The position numbers and the translations under genes were made by a program. DNA of 64,000 nt, taken from assembly GCA_029245955.1 (NCBI GenBank), contig JAQWOH010000008.1, positions 62,001-126,000 of the forward strand, read 5' to 3'. Within the stretch, counting starts at the first letter, position 1, and each line of letters begins with the position of its first letter. The notes beneath the pieces are model-generated. The model was given only the letters and a program-made list of their open reading frames with translations. It searched no databases and was not told the DNA's origin. The DNA comes from Fuerstiella sp. GTDB taxonomy: Bacteria > Planctomycetota > Planctomycetia > Planctomycetales > Planctomycetaceae. This document shows positions 33,317 to 42,243 of this stretch, piece by piece.

Positions 33317-33985
33317 TCAACAGGCGAAGCGTGACTTCCTTCGGCGCCCTGCCCTGACGGCACAACCGATAACACTTAGCGTTAATAACGTCACATGGCT
33401 CGGTTCGGGTACGGAAGAAGCGGATGTGTCAAATGCCAGTTCACCAGCCCTGGTGACGGGGCCTCCATGATTCGACACTATCTCCAGTCGAACAAACCGT
33501 GCTACTGTGTCCACCAAGTCAAACACTCCCGCGGGAAGGGGATTACTGGCATATTCAGTTCCCGTGAACTCGCCAACATTGGTCGCTGTGGTGAAACTGC
33601 TGTCCGCAGAGGTAAACACCTTAAATTCCTTAATATCGCGGTTCTTGTGAATGGTAGGTCCCCCCGTCCAAAGAGCCAATTGAAATATCGTCAGACTTTC
33701 CCCAAGATCAAAATCAAGCACTCCGGAGATAGTAGAAGAGGCTGACTGCCACAAAAAACCCGCTGCTTCTGAAACAGCATGACTTGAAGAGTACGCATCG
33801 AAGTCGGTCACACCACTGGAAAAACTGCTTGACAGTCCCCCTTGGTTGATCAGGTTCTCTGCGTCGAAATCCGAAGTCAGGTTTCCCAGTGTGTTCTGCG
33901 AAACCGCTGTGGGAGAACGAATAACACCTGCGAGGCCGGACGAACAAATCGTGGACAGCAACAGGGCGAGCGCTGTTCGGAGCAT
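33317..33985 (-). CDS. PEP-CTERM sorted exported protein with discoidin-like domain
   Basis: 222 residues. Signal peptide at residues ~1-19 (TALALLLSTICSSGLAG). Middle region (~45-185) has the look of an F5/8 type C (discoidin-like) beta-sandwich: FDLGESLTIFQLALWTGGPT, EFKVFTSADSSFTTATNVGE, RFVRLEIVSNHGG. The C-terminus is a PEP-CTERM signal: SVPEPS, a hydrophobic stretch (HVTLLTLSVIGCAV) and a basic RRRKSR tail, so an exosortase should process it at the membrane; none is in this window. Probably an extracellular or surface glycan-binding protein; its ligand is not known. Confidence 0.87.
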   Translation of the reverse strand: MLRTALALLLSTICSSGLAGVIRSPTAVSQNTLGNLTSDFDAENLINQGGLSSSFSSGVTDFDAYSSSHAVSEAAGFLWQSASSTISGVLDFDLGESLTIFQLALWTGGPTIHKNRDIKEFKVFTSADSSFTTATNVGEFTGTEYASNPLPAGVFDLVDTVARFVRLEIVSNHGGPVTRAGELAFDTSASSVPEPSHVTLLTLSVIGCAVRAGRRRKSRFAC

Positions 33986-34350
33986 GCTGAAACCCTTTCT
34001 CTTCGATGTCTATCTGTGGTGAATAATCCGAAAACCAATGCTAGTCAACACACCAAGCAAACGCAACGCAATCGTCCTAAACCACCTGTAGCGACTACGG
34101 TAAATGACTCTCCGCTATGAATGGTTCCACTTGGAAATACTTCGCATGAATATGACCTGCCGGCACGACAGGTCACCCCGACGAACTCGCCTGACCTGGC
34201 TGTGCCCCTTGCCGACTGAGCAACAGAAACCTACTCAGACCTGAACTGCTGCTTTTGAGAACACGTCAGCCGAGAGTGCCCGATTTGCTTTTTGACAGCA
34301 TCACGACTGCCCGATATGCCAGAACCGGTTTCCTGAAGACGTCACTGGCT
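33986..34350. other. Intergenic, no gene seen
   Basis: About 365 bases upstream of the PEP-CTERM gene. No convincing coding frame; a promoter for the PEP-CTERM gene is expected but not recognised. Confidence 0.45.
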
Positions 34351-34503
34351 CTAAATCGCAAACAGGTCCTCGTCGTTCTTCTTACCTTTGACCTTGTCGT
34401 TCGGGGCAGCAAAGAGCATGTCGCCTCCCTTGTCGCCCTTCAACGTGTCTTTGTGCACATCGGCTGTCAGCGTACTGGAATGCAGCAGTGAAGTTCCGTA
34501 GAT
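34351..34503 (-). pseudogene. 3' remnant of an RTX-like gene cut by the IS3 element
   Basis: A 50-residue in-frame fragment with no start codon, running from the stop at 34351-34353 up to a TAA at 34504-34506. The sequence is protein-like and hydrophilic with Gly/Asp-rich spacing (LKGDKGGDMLFAAPNDKVKG, ending NDEDLFAI) resembling the tail of calcium-binding RTX-type repeat proteins. The upstream stop lies where the IS3 remnant begins, so insertion of the IS probably removed the rest of the gene. No other piece of it is seen in the window. Confidence 0.5.
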
Positions 34504-34564
34504 TTAGTGGACGCTGTTAACAGTTGTATGAGACAGCCATTCTGTCTTGTGAAATCTCTGTTCT

Positions 34565-34934
34565 CTATCCGCGTTGTTCGTACTGCTCAGGGCTCAGGCC
34601 CCCCAGAGCTGAATGGCGTCGGGCGCGGTTGTAGAACACATCGATGTAGTCAAAGAGGCTCGCCCGAGCCGCGTCCGGATCTGCGTATACGCACTGGTGC
34701 ACAAGTTCTTTCTTCAGTGTCGCAAAGAAGCTCTCGGCGACTGCATTGTCCCAGCAATTTCCTTTGCGGCTCATGCTGCATTCAATACCTTCTCGACTCA
34801 GCGCCTTCTAACGCCTTCTGAAATGAGACACTGCAGTACTGACTGCCACGATCCGAATGATGTGTCAGGCCAGTCACCTGCCCGCGACGGCCCAACGCCA
34901 TTTCCAGAGCCGATAGAAACACGTCCGTTGTCAT
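34565..34934 (-). pseudogene. Decayed IS3-family transposase (OrfB, C-terminal half)
   Basis: Two pieces of one DDE integrase-type transposase in different frames. The upstream piece (34782-34934) has MTTDVFLSALEMALGRRG and HHSDRGSQY (second catalytic Asp); the downstream piece (34565-34774 and back to ~34799) has CSMSRKGNCWDNAVAESFF (catalytic Glu) and YNRARRHSALGGLSPEQYE at the end. Removing one copy of a 10-base tandem duplication at 34800-34819 joins them into a normal family sequence (FQKALSREGIECSMSRKG). The N-terminal half, with the first catalytic Asp and orfA, is missing, so the element cannot move by itself. Confidence 0.88.
34800..34819. repeat. 10-bp tandem duplication inside the transposase
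   Basis: AGCGCCTTCT followed by AACGCCTTCT (one mismatch). It adds 10 bases and shifts the reading frame between the two catalytic halves of the IS3-family transposase. Confidence 0.7.
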
Positions 34935-35155
34935 TCCGGTATCCACGTTCTCACGCGTATCTGAGTTGGTAGGGCGGCAGCACGATCCCTTGGGCATGAC
35001 TGACTTTTCAGACATCGCCAACGCTGAGTTCAGAGCGGAAACAGGGGGCCTTTCATGGCGAACCGTCGCTCCTGAGCAGAACAACGGAACTCAAGGACGC
35101 TGAGTTCATCCGCGTGGACTGGCTGAGTACGGAGGGATTACGTCAACACCCTGTG

Positions 35156-36265
35156 TCATCTCAACAACCGGGTGCCCAGGCCGAACTGGTCGCCGGTTCG
35201 CACTGGCTGACCGCCCTGCCAGTCGACTTCCAGCATTTTTTCGCTGCCAACTACCCGTCCTTCTTCGTCCGTCAGCTGAGTCACCAGGGTCAGGCTGGCG
35301 GTATCAAAAACATCGCCGGACGACGGATAAGCCAGCCGACCGTCAATGCTGAACGTGACCCAGCCCGGTTGGTCACGGACCGGTAAGCTGTCCATCAGTT
35401 TCGGTGGCATTGTGGTCGCGTCGTAGACGTGCATATGGCTGTTCGCTCCGTCGGTCACCCACAGCTGAGTTTCATCCGGTGTCAGACCGATGCCGTGACT
35501 TGGACACCCATGTCGTTTCACTTTTCCCTGCTCGAATCCTTCCACTTCAACTCGGTGTAGTTTGCGGCCAGTCGTCAGATCACCAACCTCAAACCCCAAA
35601 CACTGGTTGATGCAGACGAAAACCAGCGTCTCGGAACCGTTCACCGTAAAGGGCCGGATATTGTGACTGAAAGGGCCACACGTCTTGGCGACCGAATGAT
35701 TTGTCGTTTCGGCAATCGTCAGCACGGGCGACCTCAACCCCGCCAGGTAAGCGTAGCGTCCGCCGATTCCACAGATGGTATTGTGTGAGCCGGAACCAGG
35801 CTCAATACGAGAGATCACGGCTCCTGTCACGGCATCCACGACATGCCAGTGCCCCTTTTCCAATGACGGCAGAAAGATCGTCCTGCCGTCCGGTGTTACC
35901 GACATACGGTCGCAACCACCATCATACGACTTTTCCCACAATAGTTTCTCGGTCACCAGATCCAGACACATCATCGTGCGCAGAGTGCTGATGTGAATCA
36001 GATTTGTGATCGGGCTGGCGCAGACACCCTTCACATTGATGGGCTTGCCGTCTTTATCCAGTCCGCCGATCGGTATGCGTTTAACAAATTTGTGTCCATC
36101 ATCGATGTCGAAAACCAGCAGCCCATGTCCGCCGTATTCCAGGTAGTTGCGAACTCCGGGTGAGGCGACATACAGATACCGTCCGTCAAGTGGCTCGGCC
36201 GCTGACGTCGCGGCGGCAAGAAAAGACAGCAGCAACGCGAGACCTGGGCGAAGGTACATAGACAT
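35156..36265 (-). CDS. Exported YVTN/YncE-like beta-propeller protein
   Basis: 369 residues from the ATG at 36265 (ATG 36259 is equally possible). A signal peptide (LRPGLALLLSFLAAATSAAE) precedes seven-bladed propeller-type repeats: RYLYVASPG, NLIHISTLRTMMCLDLVTEK, DRMSVTPDGRTIFLPSLEKG, YAYLAGLRSP, GIGLTPDETQLWVTDGANSH, GWVTFSIDGRLAYPSSGDVF. Such proteins resemble periplasmic 40-residue YVTN propellers; no enzymatic residues can be assigned. It is divergent from the DUF1553 gene at 36.6 kb, so the two may share a regulatory region. Its 3' end lies next to the IS3 remnant but appears intact. Confidence 0.83.
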   Translation of the reverse strand: MSMYLRPGLALLLSFLAAATSAAEPLDGRYLYVASPGVRNYLEYGGHGLLVFDIDDGHKFVKRIPIGGLDKDGKPINVKGVCASPITNLIHISTLRTMMCLDLVTEKLLWEKSYDGGCDRMSVTPDGRTIFLPSLEKGHWHVVDAVTGAVISRIEPGSGSHNTICGIGGRYAYLAGLRSPVLTIAETTNHSVAKTCGPFSHNIRPFTVNGSETLVFVCINQCLGFEVGDLTTGRKLHRVEVEGFEQGKVKRHGCPSHGIGLTPDETQLWVTDGANSHMHVYDATTMPPKLMDSLPVRDQPGWVTFSIDGRLAYPSSGDVFDTASLTLVTQLTDEEGRVVGSEKMLEVDWQGGQPVRTGDQFGLGTRLLR

Positions 36266-36618
36266 AATCGTGACGCCGTCGAAAGTGGAGAAACGGTCTG
36301 AACAGACAATCATTTTCATTATCTTGCGACGACCAGCATTGAAGGACCAGCGATTTACCGTCCCGAAATCGAATTTACCTGGAGCCTTGGCGCAATGGGT
36401 GCAGAGATGATTAGAATAGTGTCCCGCCTTCCGAAACTCGCCTGCCCCGCCTTGAAAGAATCACAATCCAATCTTCCGTCATACAATACATCTCCGTTGT
36501 TTTCTGCCTGACTGCCGTTTCCCCTGAACCAACGGCTGCGTTCGGCAGTGAAGACACGAATTCCTTCAGCAAGGTACAGACGCTGCTGGAACACCGCTGT
36601 CTTTCGTGCCACAACGGT
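36266..36618. other. Divergent region including the 5' part of the DUF1553 gene
   Basis: The first 150 bases are upstream sequence of the propeller gene. From about 36480 the sequence encodes, in the frame of the DUF1553 gene, a signal-peptide-like stretch and the haem motif CLSCH (36598-36612), although no ATG, GTG or TTG opens that frame. Confidence 0.6.
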
Positions 36619-39489
36619 GTGGATCGCAAGGGCGACTTTTCACTGCAGACCGGGTCAGCACTGAAAGACAGCGGCTATTTGGTCGCAGGCAATGCGGGCG
36701 AGAGCCACCTGCTAAGCGTGTTGCAGTCCGTCGACGGTAAGCCACCAAGCATGCCGAAAGGTGGCGAGGCGCTCTCGACCGAAGAGATCCGTCTGGTTTC
36801 CGACTGGATCAACAAGGGAGCAGCATGGCCTGATGCGGTCGTTCTTCAGCAGCCTGCGGTCAGTAACTTCGACTGGTGGTCGTTCAAGCCCGTCCAACGA
36901 CCGGAAGTTCCACCTGTTTCCGCCGAGACTTCAGATCCGGAATGGCAACAGTCACCGATTGATGCGTTCGTACTGGCCAGGCACCGCGAGCTCGGGCTGA
37001 CACACACGCCGACTGCGGATCGTCGCACACTTATCCGCCGCCTGACCTACGACCTGACGGGACTGCCGCCGACACCGGAACAGGTCACAGCATTCGTGGC
37101 GAATGACGACCCGCAGGCCTACAGTGAACTGGTTGAGCGATTACTGGCCTCACTACGGTATGGCGAACGCTGGGCCCGGCACTGGCTGGATGTGGTCAAG
37201 TATGCCGACACATGTGGATACGACAAGGACAAGCTGCGTCCCAACGCATGGCCCTATCGTGATTACGTGATCAGATCATTCAACGAAGACAAGCCTTATT
37301 CGCGATTCGTTCAGGAACAGATTGCCGGTGACGCTCTGTTTCCAAATGAGCCTGACGGAATTCTGGGACTCGGATTTGTCGCCGCCGGACCGTGGGACTT
37401 TATTGGGCATGTTGAAGTACCGGAATCAAAGATCGACGGCATGGTGGCCCGCAATCTTGATCGCGACGAAATGGTAACCAACACGCTGAACACATTCTGC
37501 AGCGTGACTATTCAGTGTGCTCGGTGTCACAATCACAAGTTTGATCCGTTCACTCAGGAGCATTACTACAGCCTGCAGTCGATCTTCGCGGCCGTGGATC
37601 GAGCCGAACGGCGTTACGATACGGATCCGGAAACGGAACGACGGCGTCGTGAATTGTCGGAAGCCCGTGATGAGGTGGCGGCGCAACTGAAAAAATTCGA
37701 TGACGACGTCAAGCAGGAAGGCGGCACACAGCTTGCCGCACTGGATAAGCGAATTGCGAAACTCAAACCCAAAGCTCAACCTGCCGACAAACGTCCGGAG
37801 TTCGGGTATCACAGTCAGACTTCGGGCACTCAAAATTCTGAAAAGTGGGTCGAAGTCGATTTGGGCGAGGATGTGGAGATCGCCAGCATCGTGCTGCACC
37901 CTTGTCACGACGACTTTGGTGGTATCGGCGCGGGCTTCGGTTTTCCTGTGAGATTTCGCGTCGACACACGCCTCACTGCAGAGACAGCAGACAAAACGGA
38001 TCGGCCAGAAACATCTGCGGCGGCAGGGCTGGGGCAGTTCACCAAGTCCGACTTCCCCAATCCCGGACTTGCCACTGTTGAACTGTCCGGTAACGGAAAG
38101 ACCGCTCGATTCATCCGCATAACAGCGACAAAACTGGCAGATCGCAAAGGCGTTTTCATCTTCGCACTGGCCGAACTGGAGGTTCTGGACTCAAAAGGCA
38201 ACAACGTCGCAGCAGGCGTGAAAGTGACGGCTCTTGATTCCATCGAAGCGCCGTCGCGCTGGCGGAAGAACAACCTGACCGATGGCATCTGGGCACAAGC
38301 TGCTGATCCCGCTGTCGTGGCCAAACTGTCGGCGGCAGAAAACCAACGCACCGAAATCCTGAATAGCATTCTGACACCGGACCGAGTGGCCTCGCACCAG
38401 GAGATGCTGAAACGGCGCAGTGATCTCGACGAACGGTTAAAAAAACTTCCGACCGGCCGAATGGTCTACGCGGCAGCAACGCACTTCAATCCTCAGGGCA
38501 ACTTCAAGCCGACAAACGGTACACCACGATCAGTCAGTGTCCTGCACCGCGGAAATATTCAGCAGCCTCAGGCAACCGTGCGTCCCGGCGTGATTCCGCT
38601 GACGAATGACTCAATCTGGAATTTCGATTTGCCGGATGGTCACTCCGAAGCAGACCGCCGAGCAGCACTCGCTCACTGGATCACCAGCCCGGAAAACCCT
38701 CTGACGTGGCGATCCATCGCCAATCGTGTCTGGCAATATCATTTTGGTAAAGGGATCGTGGACTCACCGAATGACCTTGGCCAGATGGGACGACGACCGA
38801 CTCACCCGGAACTGCTCGACTGGCTGGCTGATGAATTCCGCAGAACTCAGTCGTTCAAGCACCTGCATCGGCTGATCGTCAACAGTGCGACGTATCGACA
38901 GGCGTCAACTCGGGACGAAGCGAATGCCCTTATTGACAGCGACAACCAGTATCTTTGGCGCATGAACCGTCGGCGACTGTCGGCCGAGGAACTGCGAGAC
39001 TCAGTCCTGTCGGTCAGTGGAAAACTTGATCTAAAAATGGGCGGCCCCGGCTTCTATCTGTTTGCTCTGGAAAAAACGGCACATTCACCGCACTTTGAAT
39101 ACCACAAGTTCGATCCTGACGACACAGCATCACATCGCCGTTCCGTCTACCGCTTTATCGCCCGTTCGCAGCCGGACCCTTTTATGACAATGCTGGACTG
39201 CGCCGATTCATCACAGAGTACGCCGCGACGCACGGAAACTCTGACGTCTCTGCAGGCACTGTCACTTCTCAACAACAATTTCAATCTGGCAATGGCGCGT
39301 CATTTCGCAAACCGGGTTGAATCGGAATCAAAAGGAACATCTGCGTCGACCAGAGCCTTCGAACTGGTTACCGGAAGGCCGCCAACAGTCTCCGAACGTG
39401 AACGGCTCGACAGCTATCGGCGGCAGTTCGGCCTGGCGAACCTGTGTCGCGTTCTGTTCAACACAAGTGAATTCGTCTATCTGGATTAA
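36619..39489 (+). CDS. PSCyt1-DUF1549-DUF1553 exported haem protein with inserted discoidin-like domain
   Basis: 956 residues from the first usual start codon (GTG 36619), but the true N-terminus is upstream: the same frame back to 36415 encodes a hydrophobic signal-like stretch and the haem motif CLSCH directly before the GTG. Either a rare start (for example CTG 36442) is used or the 5' end is frameshifted. Then follow the PSCyt1 tail (SMPKGGEALSTEEIRLVSDW), DUF1549 (IDAFVLARHRELGLTH, LTGLPPTPEQ, GERWARHWLDVVKYADT), CARCHNHKFDP, an F5/8 type C-like insertion (~395-540, KWVEVDLGEDVEIASIVLHP) and DUF1553 at the C-terminus (NRVWQYHFGKGIVDSPNDLG, MNRRRLSAEELRDSVL). Followed 97 bases later by a DUF1501 gene. 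Confidence 0.88.
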   Translation: MDRKGDFSLQTGSALKDSGYLVAGNAGESHLLSVLQSVDGKPPSMPKGGEALSTEEIRLVSDWINKGAAWPDAVVLQQPAVSNFDWWSFKPVQRPEVPPVSAETSDPEWQQSPIDAFVLARHRELGLTHTPTADRRTLIRRLTYDLTGLPPTPEQVTAFVANDDPQAYSELVERLLASLRYGERWARHWLDVVKYADTCGYDKDKLRPNAWPYRDYVIRSFNEDKPYSRFVQEQIAGDALFPNEPDGILGLGFVAAGPWDFIGHVEVPESKIDGMVARNLDRDEMVTNTLNTFCSVTIQCARCHNHKFDPFTQEHYYSLQSIFAAVDRAERRYDTDPETERRRRELSEARDEVAAQLKKFDDDVKQEGGTQLAALDKRIAKLKPKAQPADKRPEFGYHSQTSGTQNSEKWVEVDLGEDVEIASIVLHPCHDDFGGIGAGFGFPVRFRVDTRLTAETADKTDRPETSAAAGLGQFTKSDFPNPGLATVELSGNGKTARFIRITATKLADRKGVFIFALAELEVLDSKGNNVAAGVKVTALDSIEAPSRWRKNNLTDGIWAQAADPAVVAKLSAAENQRTEILNSILTPDRVASHQEMLKRRSDLDERLKKLPTGRMVYAAATHFNPQGNFKPTNGTPRSVSVLHRGNIQQPQATVRPGVIPLTNDSIWNFDLPDGHSEADRRAALAHWITSPENPLTWRSIANRVWQYHFGKGIVDSPNDLGQMGRRPTHPELLDWLADEFRRTQSFKHLHRLIVNSATYRQASTRDEANALIDSDNQYLWRMNRRRLSAEELRDSVLSVSGKLDLKMGGPGFYLFALEKTAHSPHFEYHKFDPDDTASHRRSVYRFIARSQPDPFMTMLDCADSSQSTPRRTETLTSLQALSLLNNNFNLAMARHFANRVESESKGTSASTRAFELVTGRPPTVSERERLDSYRRQFGLANLCRVLFNTSEFVYLD

Positions 39490-39586
39490 ACCATGTCGAA
39501 CAATGTACACCGCCGCGCGATGTCACCGTCAGGGCATGTTTTCAAAACCGCATTGTGTGAGTACATCAAAGGGAACGTTTAATACG

Positions 39587-41050
39587 ATGCAGACCCGACG
39601 CCAACTTCTGAATACCGCGGCACACGGGTTCGCGGGACTTGCTGCATCGACGATGCTGCTCGAGAACGACGATGCGCGTGCGGAAGTGCCCCCTTCCGGA
39701 GGTGGTGTCGTGGAAGTGCTGCATCATCCGGCGAAAGCGAAACGAGTCGTCCAGCTGTTCATGGGGGGTGCAGCCAGTCATCTCGACCTATGGGATCACA
39801 AACCGGCCCTCGAAAAACATCATGGCGAAAAATCAGATTTTGGTGAACACGTTGAGGCCTTTCAGAATGGTCTTGGCCCGTGGATGAAATCGCCGTTTAA
39901 GTTTGCCCCCCACGGCGAATGTGGCCACATGCTGGGTGATGTTGTCGCACCGCTGGGTGAGTGTGTTGATGACATCGCGTTCATTCATAACATTGTCGGT
40001 AAGACCGGCGTGCACAGTCAGGCGACGTACCTGCAAGCGACCGGATTCCAGCAGCCCGGTTTTCCCGGCATGGGAGCCTGGGTCAGCTACGGCCTGGGCA
40101 CTCTGAACGAAAACCTGCCAACCTTTGTCGTACTGCCCGACCATCGAGGCTTCGCCAGCAATGGACCGAAAAACTGGGGTTCTGCATTTCTGCCGGCCAG
40201 CACTCAGGGTACGACGATCTTTCCACAACGGAAAAATCCAATTGCCGATCTGCTGCCCGAAGCCGACTACGTCACCAAAGCCAGCGACGACGCCGGTCTG
40301 CACCTGCTGCAGCAGCTGAATCAGGATTACCAACAACAGCGGGAAGGCGATTCCCGGCTGGAAGCGCGCATTCGCAGCTACGAACTGGCCGCAAAAATGC
40401 AGTTGAGCGCTCCGGAGGCGTTCGATCTTTCCGCGGAATCTCAGCACACACTGAAGATGTACGGGCTGGAAAACCCAGACGCAACCTACCCGGAACACAT
40501 CAACATTCCGGAAGAAGCCGAGTACTTTGGCCGTAAGTGTCTGATCGCGCGCCGCCTGCTGGAACGCGGCGTCCGATTCATCCAGGTCTGGTCCGGCAAT
40601 GACAACAGCTTTCCCCGACGCAACTGGGACAGCCACGAAGACATCGAACGGGACCACAAGCCGCTGGCAACAGGCATGGCCGTCGGAACAGCCGCACTGC
40701 TGAAGGATCTGGGCCAGCGCGGACTGCTGGAAGATACGATCGTTCTGTGGACGACTGAATTCGGGCGCATGCCGTCAACTCAGGGCAGCAAAGGACGAGA
40801 CCACAATCCTTACGTCTTCACCAACTGGCTGTGCGGCGGAGGCATCAAAGGCGGCATCAGCTACGGACCGTCCGATGAGTGGGGTTACAAGCCCCTGGAT
40901 CGAGACAATCCGACTCAGGTCTATGATGTCCATGCCACAATTCTGCATCAGCTGGGCATCGACCACAAACGTCTGACCGTGCGGCATAATGGAATTGACC
41001 GACGGCTGACAAATGTCCATGGCAACGTGCTCAGCGACATCATCAGTTAA
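39587..41050 (+). CDS. DUF1501 family exported protein (sulfatase-like fold)
   Basis: 487 residues. The ATG at 39587 starts a twin-Arg signal (TRRQLLNTAAHGFAGLAAST); the frame continues upstream but overlaps the previous gene. Family segments: VQLFMGGAASHLDLWDHKP, NWGSAFLPASTQGT, EAEYFGRKCLIARRLLERG, VLWTTEFGRMPST, GRDHNPYVFTNWLCGGGIKGG. Like the first copy (6212-7606), it lies directly downstream of a PSCyt1/DUF1549/DUF1553 gene, and the two are probably cotranscribed and work together, probably outside the cytoplasm. The substrate is not known. Confidence 0.93.
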   Translation: MQTRRQLLNTAAHGFAGLAASTMLLENDDARAEVPPSGGGVVEVLHHPAKAKRVVQLFMGGAASHLDLWDHKPALEKHHGEKSDFGEHVEAFQNGLGPWMKSPFKFAPHGECGHMLGDVVAPLGECVDDIAFIHNIVGKTGVHSQATYLQATGFQQPGFPGMGAWVSYGLGTLNENLPTFVVLPDHRGFASNGPKNWGSAFLPASTQGTTIFPQRKNPIADLLPEADYVTKASDDAGLHLLQQLNQDYQQQREGDSRLEARIRSYELAAKMQLSAPEAFDLSAESQHTLKMYGLENPDATYPEHINIPEEAEYFGRKCLIARRLLERGVRFIQVWSGNDNSFPRRNWDSHEDIERDHKPLATGMAVGTAALLKDLGQRGLLEDTIVLWTTEFGRMPSTQGSKGRDHNPYVFTNWLCGGGIKGGISYGPSDEWGYKPLDRDNPTQVYDVHATILHQLGIDHKRLTVRHNGIDRRLTNVHGNVLSDIIS

Positions 41051-41171
41051 CACACGGCTTCGGGCTGTTCCGATAGAAGAATCTGCCGGTGAAATCAGGT
41101 TCGACCACGGCCAGGCATCGTACCCTTCCTTCCGAGCAACAGCTCAGACCAACTCTCGGGCCCGTCGTGAA

Positions 41172-42074
41172 CTAAGAACGTGTACTCTTCAGCTGTTCGC
41201 TGGCGTGAGTCAGAATGCGACGCTCGCGGTCCGTCAGACTCGCTTCACCGTGATTACTGATCTTTGCCAGAATGTCGTCCATCCTGGTCGAGTAATCCAC
41301 TTCGGGCTGGCTGCCGGGATTGTAGACCTTGAGGTTGGAGCTTGACTTCGGTATTTCACTCAGCCGACCGCCAAATTGATCCCACCACCTGGACAGGTTC
41401 ATATTCCACTGAAAATACAAAAAGCCAAAGGCGAGGCCTCCCAGGTGCGCCGCATGACCGATCTTGGCACCTTCGCCAACAAACAGGCCGGGAACGAGTC
41501 CCAGAAAGCCGAGTCCATCCCACGCCACGGCAACGGCCAGCAACCACCGCGCTTCGATTGGCAGAATGCCGAAGCAATACAATTTCATTCGAGGATAATG
41601 GAGAACGAACAGCACGAAGACCGCACATACGGCGCCGGACGCCCCCAGAGCCCAGTCCTGTCCCGGAATGCGAAAAATGGCCATGGTACTGACCTGAACG
41701 ATGCCGGAAAATACAGCAGATACCAGATAGACCCACAGAAATTCGCGTTCTCCGAGCGTTTGAGAAACAATTCGGCCCAGAAAAAACAGTCCCAGCATGT
41801 TGCAGCCAATATGCAGCAACTGCGTTTCGCTGTGGATGAAGGCATAGGTCAGAAGCCTCCAGACCTGACCGTAACTGAACACCAGGTCGCGCTCGATTGC
41901 CAGCCAGTCAAAGGCCAGCGAGTCTGCCTGAGGACGTTGCGTCAGCAGTTGTAAAAGGAATACGCCAATGGTGACCAGGACAATTTTTGCCACTATGGAC
42001 AACGGTCGACGTGACGCACCGGGCGGCGGCTGCGAAACCATGGAAGGACTAACGTCTCGGTCATAAATGCTCAT
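41172..42074 (-). CDS. Rhomboid family intramembrane serine protease
   Basis: 300 residues. Six or seven membrane helices. The catalytic Ser lies in GASGAVCAVF, the catalytic His in HAAHLGGLAFGF, and HIGCNMLGLFFLG carries the conserved His-Asn pair of rhomboids (usually HxxxN). It should cut membrane-embedded substrates. A cytoplasmic C-terminus of about 70 residues follows. The start was taken as ATG 42074; a TTG at 42092 is possible. Convergent with the DUF1501 gene; substrate unknown. Confidence 0.92.
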   Translation of the reverse strand: MSIYDRDVSPSMVSQPPPGASRRPLSIVAKIVLVTIGVFLLQLLTQRPQADSLAFDWLAIERDLVFSYGQVWRLLTYAFIHSETQLLHIGCNMLGLFFLGRIVSQTLGEREFLWVYLVSAVFSGIVQVSTMAIFRIPGQDWALGASGAVCAVFVLFVLHYPRMKLYCFGILPIEARWLLAVAVAWDGLGFLGLVPGLFVGEGAKIGHAAHLGGLAFGFLYFQWNMNLSRWWDQFGGRLSEIPKSSSNLKVYNPGSQPEVDYSTRMDDILAKISNHGEASLTDRERRILTHASEQLKSTRS

Positions 42075-42243
42075 CCGCAAGAACACCTGCAATGCAAACA
42101 GAAGGAGCGCGCATTAACACTGTTGAAATTCACCTATGGTAGGAATCGACTGGACACAAAGGCAAAATTGAGCGGACGTACATCCAGCAACAATCGAAGC
42201 AGTAAATACCCGCCAGCCGGTCACGTTATACCAGTCAGAAGAT

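Larger units (their letters stand above)
34504..34940. mobile_element. IS3-family insertion sequence remnant
   Basis: The transposase remnant plus about 60 bases of flank at its 3' side. The end near 34504-34525 (TTAGTGGACGCTGTTAACAG) is a possible terminal repeat because it coincides with the break in the RTX-like fragment. The other end was lost, and no matching inverted repeat or target duplication was found. Confidence 0.6.

Noticed and set aside
39833-40657. 274-codon frame antisense to the second DUF1501 gene
   Set aside because: Same reason: it mirrors a well-supported gene and has no domain or start signal of its own.
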